Of a stretch of DNA of 64,000 nucleotides, positions 40,867 through 49,685 are shown piece after piece. The notes below the pieces were generated by a model that was not told the origin of the DNA, did not search any database, and worked only from the letters and a program-made list of their open reading frames with translations. Position numbers and translations under genes: made by a program. Numbering within the stretch: the first letter of the stretch is position 1; each line of letters starts with the position of its first letter. The stretch lies in contig DATALQ010000045.1 of NCBI GenBank assembly GCA_036260935.1, positions 15,129 through 79,128 on the forward strand, read 5' to 3'. This DNA is from JAEYOM01 sp036260935 (lineage in GTDB: Bacteria > Bacillota > Clostridia > Acetivibrionales > DTU013).

Positions 40867-42658
40867 TGAATTCCTCCTTAGAATGTCTGACCGGAACTAT
40901 TATGGTAATCTTTGTACCCATTCCCAATTCACTGCTGACATCAAACGTAAACTCCCTGCCGTAGTATAAAACCATGCGTTGATACACATTGAAGAGCCCG
41001 ACGCTTTCGGCCAGCTTTTTTCCGCCGGCAAGCATCTCCTTGAGGCTGTCAAGCCTTTCGGCACTGATTCCGGAGCCGTTGTCGGTCACGATTGTCACGA
41101 GCCGGTCATCCTTTAAAAATGCGTCGATTTCCACATATCTGTCGTTTGAGATCGCTTCAACCCCGTGCACACAGGCATTCTCGACCAACGGCTGTATAAT
41201 GAATTTGGGCAGCAGGCATTTTTCGGCTCCTTCTTCAACCCTTACGGAATACTCGAATTCATCGTCGAACCTGTATTTTTGTATGCTTAAAAATTCATAA
41301 AGAAATTTGATTTCATCTTTCAGGTAAGTTATGTCATCATTCCAGTTGATCAGATGCCTGAACATTTGTGACATATACATTATCATTTCGGCAGTTTCGG
41401 TTTCCTTTTTGGCCATTGCCTTCAGACGGATACATTCGAGAGCATTGAACATGAAGTGCGGATTTACCTGGCTTTGAAGGGCCAATAGCTTTGTCTGGGC
41501 CGTTTCCCTCTCCAACTGGGCTTTCAATATGCGTGCGTTATATTCCTTATCGATCAAGGTCTTTAATTTCATACTCATTTGATTCATACTATCAGCCAGT
41601 ATTCCAATTTCATCTTTACCGGTGCTTTTTTGCGAGATCTGCACAAAGTTTCCCTTCGCTATCTGTTTTGACAGATTTACCACGAGCTTTGTACGTTTGG
41701 TGATATTGCCTGCTACCAGCAGCATACAAAAGAGCGCGGGTATCATGCTGCATAAAATGATGGAGAGTGTTTTCCATCTCGTTTTGGCAAATTCATTGGA
41801 AATGATATTGGTATTGTAATAGCCGTATAATGAGAGCGGCAAATCGTTAAGCGGCTGCTTGAGCACGACTATCCCAGGCTTTAGCTTGTCTTCGGAAAAT
41901 AAGTCGTAGCTGCCGAATTCATGGTATGAATTTGCAGCGGCAATTATACGGTTATCTGTGTCTACGAGAACAATATTGTCGAACATGCTGTTGTTTTCAA
42001 GTATCGAGGATATGTAAGAAACGTCTATGTCTATTCTCAGAAGCTTCGTGTAACTGGAATACTGGGGATAATACTTCAAAGGCCTTATTATACTAAGATA
42101 TCTGTCGTATGAGGTCTTGATAACCAGCGGAACCAGAGATATCCGGAGCTTCGGCCCATTTTCCGCAGGGGTAAGGTCGTACAGCCTGTAATCGATGAGC
42201 TTCTCCCCCAGTGTTAAAAAATCATCCGGCTTTAATTTGTTTATGAGAGATCCGTTGAAAACCGTCGGATTATCGGTGTACAGGCTTATTTTCCTGACAT
42301 TTTGGTTATATGCCAGATCGGAATTCAGCATTTCTTCTATCCTATCCTGATATTCTACAAGGTATTTGATATCATTGGAATAGGAGTTATCCAGAAATTT
42401 GTAGAGCTCCTCGTTGGTATTGTATTTATGTGATAAGGTAATCGTACCGGATATTATACCGTTTACCTTGTTTGTAGTATCGTTGAGCGAACTTTTGAGG
42501 CTTTGCATCATCTGCGACTGTATGTTTTTTTCCGTATCACTATAATAGAAGGAATTCTGTATGGCAAGGGGTAATATTACGGACCCCAGAAATATGAGCA
42601 CCATCTTCTGCGAAATCGTTAAATAATTCAACAAGCTGGATGCATTTGTTTTGAACAC
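40844..42658 (-). CDS. YesM-type sensor histidine kinase
   Basis: A 604-residue protein: membrane segment about 18-38, an extracellular sensor domain (about 40-290), second membrane segment about 297-317, HAMP (about 320-372), then the His_kinase domain with phosphoacceptor His-401 in NPHFMFNALE, N box with Asn-494 (IQPLVENACVHG) and G box VTDNGSGIS. The architecture is that of the YesM/LytS group. The start is GTG with GGAGGT upstream. A promoter lies about 110 bases upstream (42769-42797). It forms the sensor of the first transport system. Confidence 0.92.
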   Translation of the reverse strand: MFKTNASSLLNYLTISQKMVLIFLGSVILPLAIQNSFYYSDTEKNIQSQMMQSLKSSLNDTTNKVNGIISGTITLSHKYNTNEELYKFLDNSYSNDIKYLVEYQDRIEEMLNSDLAYNQNVRKISLYTDNPTVFNGSLINKLKPDDFLTLGEKLIDYRLYDLTPAENGPKLRISLVPLVIKTSYDRYLSIIRPLKYYPQYSSYTKLLRIDIDVSYISSILENNSMFDNIVLVDTDNRIIAAANSYHEFGSYDLFSEDKLKPGIVVLKQPLNDLPLSLYGYYNTNIISNEFAKTRWKTLSIILCSMIPALFCMLLVAGNITKRTKLVVNLSKQIAKGNFVQISQKSTGKDEIGILADSMNQMSMKLKTLIDKEYNARILKAQLERETAQTKLLALQSQVNPHFMFNALECIRLKAMAKKETETAEMIMYMSQMFRHLINWNDDITYLKDEIKFLYEFLSIQKYRFDDEFEYSVRVEEGAEKCLLPKFIIQPLVENACVHGVEAISNDRYVEIDAFLKDDRLVTIVTDNGSGISAERLDSLKEMLAGGKKLAESVGLFNVYQRMVLYYGREFTFDVSSELGMGTKITIIVPVRHSKEEFSVLSFAD

Positions 42659-42768
42659 AAGGTACCTCCAACATACAAATCTGCCCGTTTATAATGCTGT
42701 GCCGCATAGCCGCCGCTTTAATAAAAATTTGTGAGGTTTCTTTTACAGATAAATACGAAACTTAATCA

Positions 42769-42797
42769 ATTATATCAAAAAATGCCCCCAACTACAA
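42769..42797 (-). promoter_or_regulatory. Promoter of the first sensor-kinase operon
   Basis: On the minus strand TTGTAG (42797-42792), a 17-base spacer ending in TGA, TATAAT (42774-42769), i.e. an extended -10. Confidence 0.7.
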
Positions 42798-42826
42798 TAA
42801 AAAAGCCTCATTTACAGTCCTCCGCA

Positions 42827-43702
42827 TCAGCCGGTTGTGCAGTATGATTGCTTAATGTATTCCGACGGCGAGTAGCCTGTTACTTTTCTGAATACGTGAC
42901 TGAAATACAAAGGATCGCTGAAGCCCATCCTGTTGCTGACCTCGGACACGTTCAGGCAGGAGCTCCTGAGCAGTCCGGCTGCCTCGTTCATTCTGATTTT
43001 CGTATGGTAGGTCTGTATGCTCATACCTGTTTTCTGTTTGAACAGACTGCTGATATAATTGTAATTCATGCCGATATTGGCGCTAATATCCTCAGAGCTG
43101 ATCTTTTGAGAAATGTTGTTTTCAAGGAAAGATATTATCCTTCGTGTTATGATGTCGGCCTTATCCGCCTTGATCCGGTTTCTTTCCTGGATATAAAGGT
43201 CGAAAAACACCTCCATGGTTCCGTAGCTTAAAAAGGCTATCCGGAAATCGTCCGAGGATTTGAACAATTGATGAAGACTGTTCAGTTTTCTTTCAATCAA
43301 CTTGGGGTTATTGACTTTCAAAAGCTTTGGCATCTGGATATTCTGATTGTAATCCTCCGCGGAGAATTCCCCTGAAAAGGTCAATGTGTTGTAATCGTTC
43401 ATCGTCCGGCTGTTTTCTACATCCTGCCCATCGTAGAAATGGATGTAATACCATGTCGTACCTTCAGGAATTTCCGATTTTCCCAGGTGATGCAGACCCT
43501 TTTTGAGAAAGAAAGCATGTTTCTCACCAACAACGTACTCTTTTCCGTTTTCCCAGATTTTCATATGCCCCGAAACTATATAAATGAATACGTTGAAATC
43601 CAGTATCCTGTCCGCGTGGATAAAGGGCCTCTCCGCCCTGCAGAAATCAATGATCCTGATTTTCACTATATCCTTCAGTCCGAGCAAAATCTCTGATCCC
43701 AT
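42827..43702 (-). CDS. AraC-family regulator with cupin sensor domain
   Basis: A 291-residue protein. The N-terminal half (FIHADRILDFNVFIYIVSGHMKIWENGKEYVVG, then HHLG) is the AraC-type cupin that binds a small sugar. The C-terminal 100 residues hold two helix-turn-helix motifs (ISSEDISANIGMNYNYISSLFKQKTG and NVSEVSNRMGFSDPLYFSHVFRKVTG). It is divergent from the GH127-GH29-GH2 operon, with a 161-base gap containing an inverted repeat, so it most likely controls that operon. GAGGT precedes the ATG. Confidence 0.92.
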   Translation of the reverse strand: MGSEILLGLKDIVKIRIIDFCRAERPFIHADRILDFNVFIYIVSGHMKIWENGKEYVVGEKHAFFLKKGLHHLGKSEIPEGTTWYYIHFYDGQDVENSRTMNDYNTLTFSGEFSAEDYNQNIQMPKLLKVNNPKLIERKLNSLHQLFKSSDDFRIAFLSYGTMEVFFDLYIQERNRIKADKADIITRRIISFLENNISQKISSEDISANIGMNYNYISSLFKQKTGMSIQTYHTKIRMNEAAGLLRSSCLNVSEVSNRMGFSDPLYFSHVFRKVTGYSPSEYIKQSYCTTG

Positions 43703-43772
43703 TTAAATTACCTCTTTTGATTTCTCTTAGCTAAATAATAATATAAAACATTTGCAGAGTCGAGACATAATC

Positions 43773-43795
43773 AAACATGAAAATAACGCATGTTT
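43773..43795. promoter_or_regulatory. Inverted repeat in the AraC-GH127 divergent region
   Basis: AAACATG-aaaataacg-CATGTTT, a perfect 7-bp inverted repeat with a 9-base spacer, midway between the two divergent start codons. A TATAAT lies further on the plus strand (about 43832-43837), with a TTGATT 21 bases before it, poor spacing that would suit an activator-dependent promoter. Confidence 0.5.
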
Positions 43796-43863
43796 TCTAA
43801 ATAATTCTTGATTCCTAATTTAGTTGGATAAAATTATAATCATAATTGATTGGAGGGATCGAT

Positions 43864-45708
43864 ATGGACAGCAAAATGAAAAGCTTCCAGTATAATGCCG
43901 TAAAACTGCTGCCTGGACAGCTTTATAAAAAGACCGAACTCAACAGGAAATACATTTTAAGTCTGGACAGTGCAAACCTGCTGCAGAATTATTATCTTGA
44001 AGCAGGGTTATGGAGCAGCAGCCAGCAGCCTGAAAACATCCACTGGGGTTGGGAATCCCCGACAAGCCAGCTGAGGGGGCATTTTCTCGGGCACTGGCTG
44101 TCATCGGCGTCGAGGATCTATGCCGCAACAGGCGATACCGAGGTAAAAGGAAAGGCTGACAGGATCGTTTCCGAACTGGCCAGGTGCCAGAAGGAAAACG
44201 GCGGAGAGTGGGCAGGTTCCATACCTGAAAAATATCTTGATTGGATAGCCAAAGGCAAACCAGTTTGGGCGCCTCATTATACCATTCATAAAACCTTTAT
44301 GGGTCTTCTGGAAATGTGCAGACTGGCAGGCAACAAACAGGCGCTCGACGTTGCCACCACATGGGCCGGATGGTTCCATCGCTGGTCGGGGAAATTCAGC
44401 AGAGAACAGTTCGACGACATCCTCGATTTCGAAACGGGCGGTATGCTTGAAATATGGGCGGACCTGTATGAAATAACAGGCAGCAAAGAGCATTACGAAC
44501 TTCTGCAGCGGTATTATCGCCGCCGCTTGTTCGACCCGCTGCTTGAAGGCAGGGATGTTCTTACGAACATGCACGCCAACACGACGATACCCGAGGTCAT
44601 CGGTGCAGCCCGTGCCTGGGAGGTTACCGGCGAACAGCGCTGGAGGGACATAGTGGAAGCCTACTGGCGTATGGCTGTGACAGAAAGGGGAACCTACTGC
44701 ACCGGCGGTCAGACCTGCGGTGAGATATGGACGCCTCCTTATGAGATGTCTGCCAGACTGGGCGATAAAAACCAGGAGCACTGCACCGTATACAATATGA
44801 TGCGGCTTGCCGAATTCCTGTTCAAGTGGACGGGAGAGGCCGCATATGCCGACTATTGGGAAAGAAGCCTTTATAACGGCATTCTGGCACAGGGGTACTG
44901 GGAAGGCTTTTTCCCCAACGGGGTCAAAAGCGAGTACCCGACCGAAGGCCTTATCTCATATTTCCTTCCCCTTCGTCCAGGTTCCCACAAAGGCTGGGGA
45001 ACGCATACGCATGACTTCTGGTGCTGCCACGGCAGCCTCGTCCAGGCAAACGCTTCCCATAATGAAGGAATATACTTTGAAGATTCCTGCGGTGTAACAA
45101 TAGGCCAATATATTCCTTCCGAGCTGATATGGAGCAAGGACGAAAACAAAGTATCGATAAGACAGGAAATTGACCGTCAGGCCGGAAGCTGCAGCAGGGT
45201 CAACCAATTGAATCTGGATATGATGCACAGGCCCGGAACGCTGGCTGTAAAAATCAACGTCACATGCGACAGTCCTGTGGAATTCGAACTGAAATTAAGG
45301 CTTCCCTGGTGGTTGAAAGACAGTCCGAAAATATACATCAACAGCGAACTACAGGAAATTCAATCGGCGCCGTCCAGTTTCCTTACATTGAAAAAAACCT
45401 GGAAAAACGATACAATCAGAGTGGAATTGCCCAAAGGACTTTCAGTGTGCCCGCTGCCCGACAATCCGGACGTTGTGGCATTCATGGAAGGCCCTGTAGT
45501 TCTGGCAGGCCTTTGTGATGAGGACCGTACCTTGTACGGGGACAAGGAGCACCCCGAGACCCTGCTTACCCCGGACAACGAAAGAGAATGGGAAAATTGG
45601 GTAACAAGCTACCGTACATACGGACAGGATCGAAACATCCGTTTCGTCCCGCTGTATGACATCGGCTATGAAAAATACAGCGTATATTTTTCAATTAAAA
45701 AGCCGTAA
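43864..45708 (+). CDS. GH127-type beta-L-arabinofuranosidase (DUF1680)
   Basis: A 614-residue protein. The (alpha/alpha)6 barrel has LRGHFLGHWLSS, then GKPVWAPHYTIHKTFMGLLE, and the zinc-cysteine active site: an E-H-C motif (NQEHCTVYNM) and a Cys pair in DFWCCHGS. Those cysteines match the zinc ligands and nucleophile Cys known from HypBA1. The family removes beta-L-arabinofuranose. No signal peptide, so the substrate must be imported. GGAGGG lies six bases before ATG 43864. It is the first gene of the three-gene plus-strand operon. Confidence 0.92.
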   Translation: MDSKMKSFQYNAVKLLPGQLYKKTELNRKYILSLDSANLLQNYYLEAGLWSSSQQPENIHWGWESPTSQLRGHFLGHWLSSASRIYAATGDTEVKGKADRIVSELARCQKENGGEWAGSIPEKYLDWIAKGKPVWAPHYTIHKTFMGLLEMCRLAGNKQALDVATTWAGWFHRWSGKFSREQFDDILDFETGGMLEIWADLYEITGSKEHYELLQRYYRRRLFDPLLEGRDVLTNMHANTTIPEVIGAARAWEVTGEQRWRDIVEAYWRMAVTERGTYCTGGQTCGEIWTPPYEMSARLGDKNQEHCTVYNMMRLAEFLFKWTGEAAYADYWERSLYNGILAQGYWEGFFPNGVKSEYPTEGLISYFLPLRPGSHKGWGTHTHDFWCCHGSLVQANASHNEGIYFEDSCGVTIGQYIPSELIWSKDENKVSIRQEIDRQAGSCSRVNQLNLDMMHRPGTLAVKINVTCDSPVEFELKLRLPWWLKDSPKIYINSELQEIQSAPSSFLTLKKTWKNDTIRVELPKGLSVCPLPDNPDVVAFMEGPVVLAGLCDEDRTLYGDKEHPETLLTPDNEREWENWVTSYRTYGQDRNIRFVPLYDIGYEKYSVYFSIKKP

Positions 45709-45751
45709 ATGTCTAAAATCCAGTAATCTTTGCCGCAAGGAGGATATTTCA

Positions 45752-47209
45752 ATGGCAATGGAAATCAAAAAAGGCCCGTTCGAGCCTACCCTGGAATCGC
45801 TGAGAACTTTTGAATGCCCTGAGTGGTTCAGGGATGCAAAGCTCGGAATCTGGGCGCACTGGGGCGCGCAGTCGGTTCCGATGTATGGTGATTGGTACGC
45901 CCGGGGCTTGTACTACCAGGACTCCGATCAGTACCGCTTTCATGTCCGTAAATATGGGCATCCGTCCAAATTCGGCTACAAGGATATTGTGCAGCTCTGG
46001 AAAGCCGAGAACTTCGATCCTGAAGGCCTTATGGACATGTACACTGCCGCCGGAGCGAAATATTTCGTCTCGCAGGCCATGCACCACGACTATTTCTTCA
46101 ACTACGCTTCAAAAATACATCGCTGGAATTCCGTAGAGATGGGGCCGCATAAGGATATAGTCGCCCTTTGGAAAGCCGCGGCTGTAAAAAGAGGGCTTCC
46201 CTTCGGTGTAACTGAGCACCTTGGCGCCACCTTCAGCTGGTACCGCGTAAACAAGGGCTGTGACAAGTATGGTCTGTACGCAGGCGTACCGTATGACGGC
46301 AGCGATCCTGCGTATGAAGATCTCTATCTGCCCAACAGGGAGCATTATGATCCCAACAGGGAGTTTATGGATTTGGACCCATGGTACAGCCCAAATAAAT
46401 GGTGGCACCAGAGATGGTTTGACGTGATAAAGGAGGTTATCGACCTCTACCAGCCCGATTTGCTTTACACGGACGGCGGCTTGCCTTTCGGAGATGATAT
46501 GTACGAAGCGGGGCTTAATGCGGTTGCCCATCTTTATAACACAAGCGCGGCTAACCACGGGGGTAAAAATATTGCCGTATATAACCAGAAGGACAGGCGT
46601 AGTGAGATTTATTCCGTAGGAGTCCTCGACATCGAGAGAAGCCAGGAGCCTGATATCAAGCCGGAGCCATGGCAGACGGACACTTGCGTTGGAAACTGGT
46701 TCTATGATGTAAAGGCTGTCTATAAAAAGCCTGGACATGTCATTGAAATGCTCGTAGATATTATTGCCAAGAACGGAAACCTGCTCCTCAACATTCCTCA
46801 AAGGCCCGACGGTACACTGGACGACGAATGTACTTTTATTGTCAGGGAAATGGCGAAATGGAACAGGATATGCGGGGAAGGTGTTTACGGAACGAGGCCC
46901 TTCCGGGTATCCGGTGAAGGCACGTCCAGCGTTCATATCGAAGGTTTCAAGGAGGATGCAGTGGGCTGGTCCAGCTCGGACTTCAGGTTCACTGTAAAGG
47001 GTAAAACCATCTACGCCTTCCAGATGCGATGGCCTGAAGACAACAGGGCGGTTATAAAATCACTGACTCCCGCGGAAAAGGTCAAGTCGGTCAGGCTGCT
47101 CGGAGTCGGAAACGTTCCCTTTGAACAGCCCTATGGAACGCTGGTGGTAAATCTGCCGGATACAAAACCGACGGAATATGTCAACTGCCTGGCTTTGGAA
47201 CTGGAATAA
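45752..47209 (+). CDS. GH29 alpha-L-fucosidase
   Basis: A 485-residue protein. The barrel shows EWFRDAKLGIWAHWGAQSVP, then YFVSQAMHHDYFFNYAS and the nucleophile region PDLLYTDGG (Asp). GNLLLNIPQRPDG is the conserved end of the GH29 catalytic domain. A small beta domain follows. Retaining alpha-fucosidases of this type cut alpha-1,3/1,4/1,6 or alpha-1,2-fucose. No signal peptide. AAGGAGG lies eight bases before ATG 45752. It follows GH127 by 43 bases. Confidence 0.9.
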   Translation: MAMEIKKGPFEPTLESLRTFECPEWFRDAKLGIWAHWGAQSVPMYGDWYARGLYYQDSDQYRFHVRKYGHPSKFGYKDIVQLWKAENFDPEGLMDMYTAAGAKYFVSQAMHHDYFFNYASKIHRWNSVEMGPHKDIVALWKAAAVKRGLPFGVTEHLGATFSWYRVNKGCDKYGLYAGVPYDGSDPAYEDLYLPNREHYDPNREFMDLDPWYSPNKWWHQRWFDVIKEVIDLYQPDLLYTDGGLPFGDDMYEAGLNAVAHLYNTSAANHGGKNIAVYNQKDRRSEIYSVGVLDIERSQEPDIKPEPWQTDTCVGNWFYDVKAVYKKPGHVIEMLVDIIAKNGNLLLNIPQRPDGTLDDECTFIVREMAKWNRICGEGVYGTRPFRVSGEGTSSVHIEGFKEDAVGWSSSDFRFTVKGKTIYAFQMRWPEDNRAVIKSLTPAEKVKSVRLLGVGNVPFEQPYGTLVVNLPDTKPTEYVNCLALELE

Positions 47210-47261
47210 AGTACAATTACCCGATAAAGAACAGTTGGGATCTCAACCGGAAGGAGGATTT

Positions 47262-49625
47262 ATGACAAGACAAAATTTGAACCGACATTGGCTCTTTAAA
47301 ATGACAAATTCGCCCTATATCAATCCGGCCCCCGAATGGAAGACTGTCGATCTGCCCCACGATTTCAGCATCGGACTGGATAGAGAGCCCGATTTACCAG
47401 GTGGCCGCGACACCGGTTTTTTTCCAGGTGGTATGGCTGAGTACAGGAAAGCTTTGTCTGTTCCTGAGGAATGGAAGGGAAAAAAGGTCATTCTGGAATT
47501 CGAGGGGGTATATAAGAATGTAATCGTGAGGTTCAACACCCAAATCGTAGCGCGGCAGCCCTATGGATACACCACCTTTCATTGTGATCTGACGCCCTAT
47601 CTCATGTACGGGCGCGAGAACATGATCAGCGTCAGCGTAAATAACAGCGCTGGGCAAAATTCGAGGTGGTACACCGGTTCAGGAATATACCGCCATGTAT
47701 GGCTGTTGACGGGGGAAAGCATACATATAAAGTCCTGGGGAGTATATGCAACAACACCCGAGGCGTCTTCAGGTACCTCGAAGGTATCGGTAAGAACGGA
47801 AGTGGAAAACAGCAGTACATCTACAGTTTCTGTCATTGTACGTTCGACGCTTCTGGACGCCTGCGGAGCTGCCGCCGCTTCTCAAGAAACCGAAATTCTG
47901 CTGCCTGGCGAATCCACTGTCGAAGCAGCACAAATGCTTACGGTTGCACAAGCTTGCTTGTGGTCTGTAGAGAATCCATACCTCTATACTCTGAAGAGCG
48001 AAGTTATAAAGGACGGCACTGTTATCGACGGTACTGAGACCCGTATCGGCATCCGCTCCGTTTCCTTCGACAGGAATGGTTTCCGGCTGAATGGAGTTGG
48101 AATGAAGCTGAAGGGCGGCTGTGTCCACCATGATTGCGGACTGCTCGGAGCAGCTGCATACGACAGAGCGGAGGAACGCAAAGTAGAGCTTTTGAAGGCC
48201 AATGGCTACAATGCTGTGCGATGCGCCCACAATCCGCCGTCTCCAAGCTTTCTGGATGTCTGCGACCGTCTGGGTATGCTGGTTATAGACGAAGCCTTCG
48301 ATTGCTGGAACGATAGCAAGCTGCCCAATGACTACGGTTTGTACTTCGCGGAATGGTGGCAGAGGGATATGACCGCCATGGTGCTTCGTGACCGGAATCA
48401 CCCCGGCATAATACTGTGGTCGACAGGCAATGAAATCATAGAGAGGGACGGCCGGTCCGAGGGTTACGTATATGCGCGCAAGCTTGCCGACCATGTACGC
48501 TCGCTGGATGATACACGCGCCGTAACCAATGCTCTTTGCGGACACTGGGATTATCCACTGTATTCTCCCACAGGAATAGATATGGCTGCAATTCCCGAAG
48601 GTTGCGATTATTGGGGGGAGGCTACGGAAAAATTCGCCGAGCCGCTGGATGTAACAGGATACAACTATTTACTGGACCGTTACGAAAGCGACGGGAAAAA
48701 GTATCCGGGCCGTATTATCTGCGGTACCGAGACTTTTCCAAAAGAGGCTTACGATTATTGGAATGCAGTTGAACGTTTGCCTTATGTGATCGGAGATTTT
48801 GTCTGGACCAGCCTGGATTATTTGGGAGAGGCCGGTATCGGCGAGGTATTTTACGATCAGGAAATAACCTTCAATGTAAAATATCCATGGCATCAAGCCT
48901 TCTGCGGCGATATCGACATCTGTGGCGTCAAAAGGCCCCAGTCCTACTACAGGGACTGCGTCTGGGGCATTTCAAAGGCGCCATATATAGCGGTATATAA
49001 GCCGGAGAACTATGGAAAGAAGCCTGCGATCTCGCGCTGGGGCTGGCCCGATGTAATACCTTCCTGGACTTGGCCGGGCTATGAAGGAAAGCCCACGGTT
49101 GTAGAAGTATACAGCTCCGATGATGAAATTGAATTACTCCTGAATGGAAAAACTCTCGGCAGGAAGCCTGCAGGCAAGGTAAACAGGTACACTGCATCCT
49201 TTGAGCTTAACTACGAAGCCGGCGAGCTTCTGGCAATAAGCTACAGGGCAGGCACGGAGGTCTCCCGTTCGGAGCTCAGAACAGCCGGGAAACCTGCCTC
49301 TATCAGGCTGACGGCTGATCGGAATCCTGTGAAGGCTGAGTTCGGGGATTTATCTTATGTATTGGTGGAATTGCTCGATGAGCAGGGCACTCTGGTACCA
49401 AACGCAGCAAATGAAGTCTTCCTTACAGTTTCCGGAGCCGGGTGCCTTCTTGCTGTCGGCAGCCGAAATCCTGTAAGCGAAGAGCCATACACGGGCAACC
49501 TGCGCAAGTTTCATGAAGGGTGGGTAATGGCGGTTGTCAGGGCAGACGGCGAAAAAGGAAAAATCGTGCTGACGGCATCAGCTGACGGTATCCCCGCCTC
49601 CAATCTGACAATCCATGCAGATTAA
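47262..49625 (+). CDS. GH2 family glycosidase (probable beta-galactosidase)
   Basis: A 787-residue protein: N-terminal sugar-binding beta domain (NRHWLFKMTN, DLPHDFSIG), Ig-like domains, then the (beta/alpha)8 barrel with acid/base Glu in WSTGNEI and nucleophile Glu in CGTETFP. VRCAHNPPSPSFLDVCDRLGMLVIDEAFDCW is typical of the beta-galactosidase-like branch of GH2; the specificity could also be beta-glucuronidase or beta-mannosidase, but the domain layout with additional C-terminal Ig-like domains (about 590-787) favours beta-galactosidase. No signal peptide. AAGGAGG precedes the ATG. It is last of the operon. Confidence 0.9.
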   Translation: MTRQNLNRHWLFKMTNSPYINPAPEWKTVDLPHDFSIGLDREPDLPGGRDTGFFPGGMAEYRKALSVPEEWKGKKVILEFEGVYKNVIVRFNTQIVARQPYGYTTFHCDLTPYLMYGRENMISVSVNNSAGQNSRWYTGSGIYRHVWLLTGESIHIKSWGVYATTPEASSGTSKVSVRTEVENSSTSTVSVIVRSTLLDACGAAAASQETEILLPGESTVEAAQMLTVAQACLWSVENPYLYTLKSEVIKDGTVIDGTETRIGIRSVSFDRNGFRLNGVGMKLKGGCVHHDCGLLGAAAYDRAEERKVELLKANGYNAVRCAHNPPSPSFLDVCDRLGMLVIDEAFDCWNDSKLPNDYGLYFAEWWQRDMTAMVLRDRNHPGIILWSTGNEIIERDGRSEGYVYARKLADHVRSLDDTRAVTNALCGHWDYPLYSPTGIDMAAIPEGCDYWGEATEKFAEPLDVTGYNYLLDRYESDGKKYPGRIICGTETFPKEAYDYWNAVERLPYVIGDFVWTSLDYLGEAGIGEVFYDQEITFNVKYPWHQAFCGDIDICGVKRPQSYYRDCVWGISKAPYIAVYKPENYGKKPAISRWGWPDVIPSWTWPGYEGKPTVVEVYSSDDEIELLLNGKTLGRKPAGKVNRYTASFELNYEAGELLAISYRAGTEVSRSELRTAGKPASIRLTADRNPVKAEFGDLSYVLVELLDEQGTLVPNAANEVFLTVSGAGCLLAVGSRNPVSEEPYTGNLRKFHEGWVMAVVRADGEKGKIVLTASADGIPASNLTIHAD

Positions 49626-49646
49626 CATTCAAAACGATTTGTGACA

Positions 49647-49683
49647 AACAAAAACCAGACCATCCAAGGTCTGGTTTTTGTTT
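49647..49683 (+). terminator. Terminator of the GH127-GH29-GH2 operon
   Basis: AAACAAAAACCAGACC-atcca-AGGTCTGGTTTTTGTTT, perfectly paired. It ends a few bases before the stop codon of the convergent gene, so it may serve both strands. Confidence 0.92.
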
Positions 49684-49685
49684 GT

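Noticed and set aside
44101..44781. Minus-strand frame of 226 codons inside GH127
   Set aside because: Shadow of a strongly supported glycosidase gene.
46109..46936. Minus-strand frame of 275 codons inside GH29
   Set aside because: Shadow of the GH29 gene; no ribosome-binding site or recognisable motif.
47769..48545. Minus-strand frame of 258 codons inside GH2
   Set aside because: Shadow of the GH2 gene.
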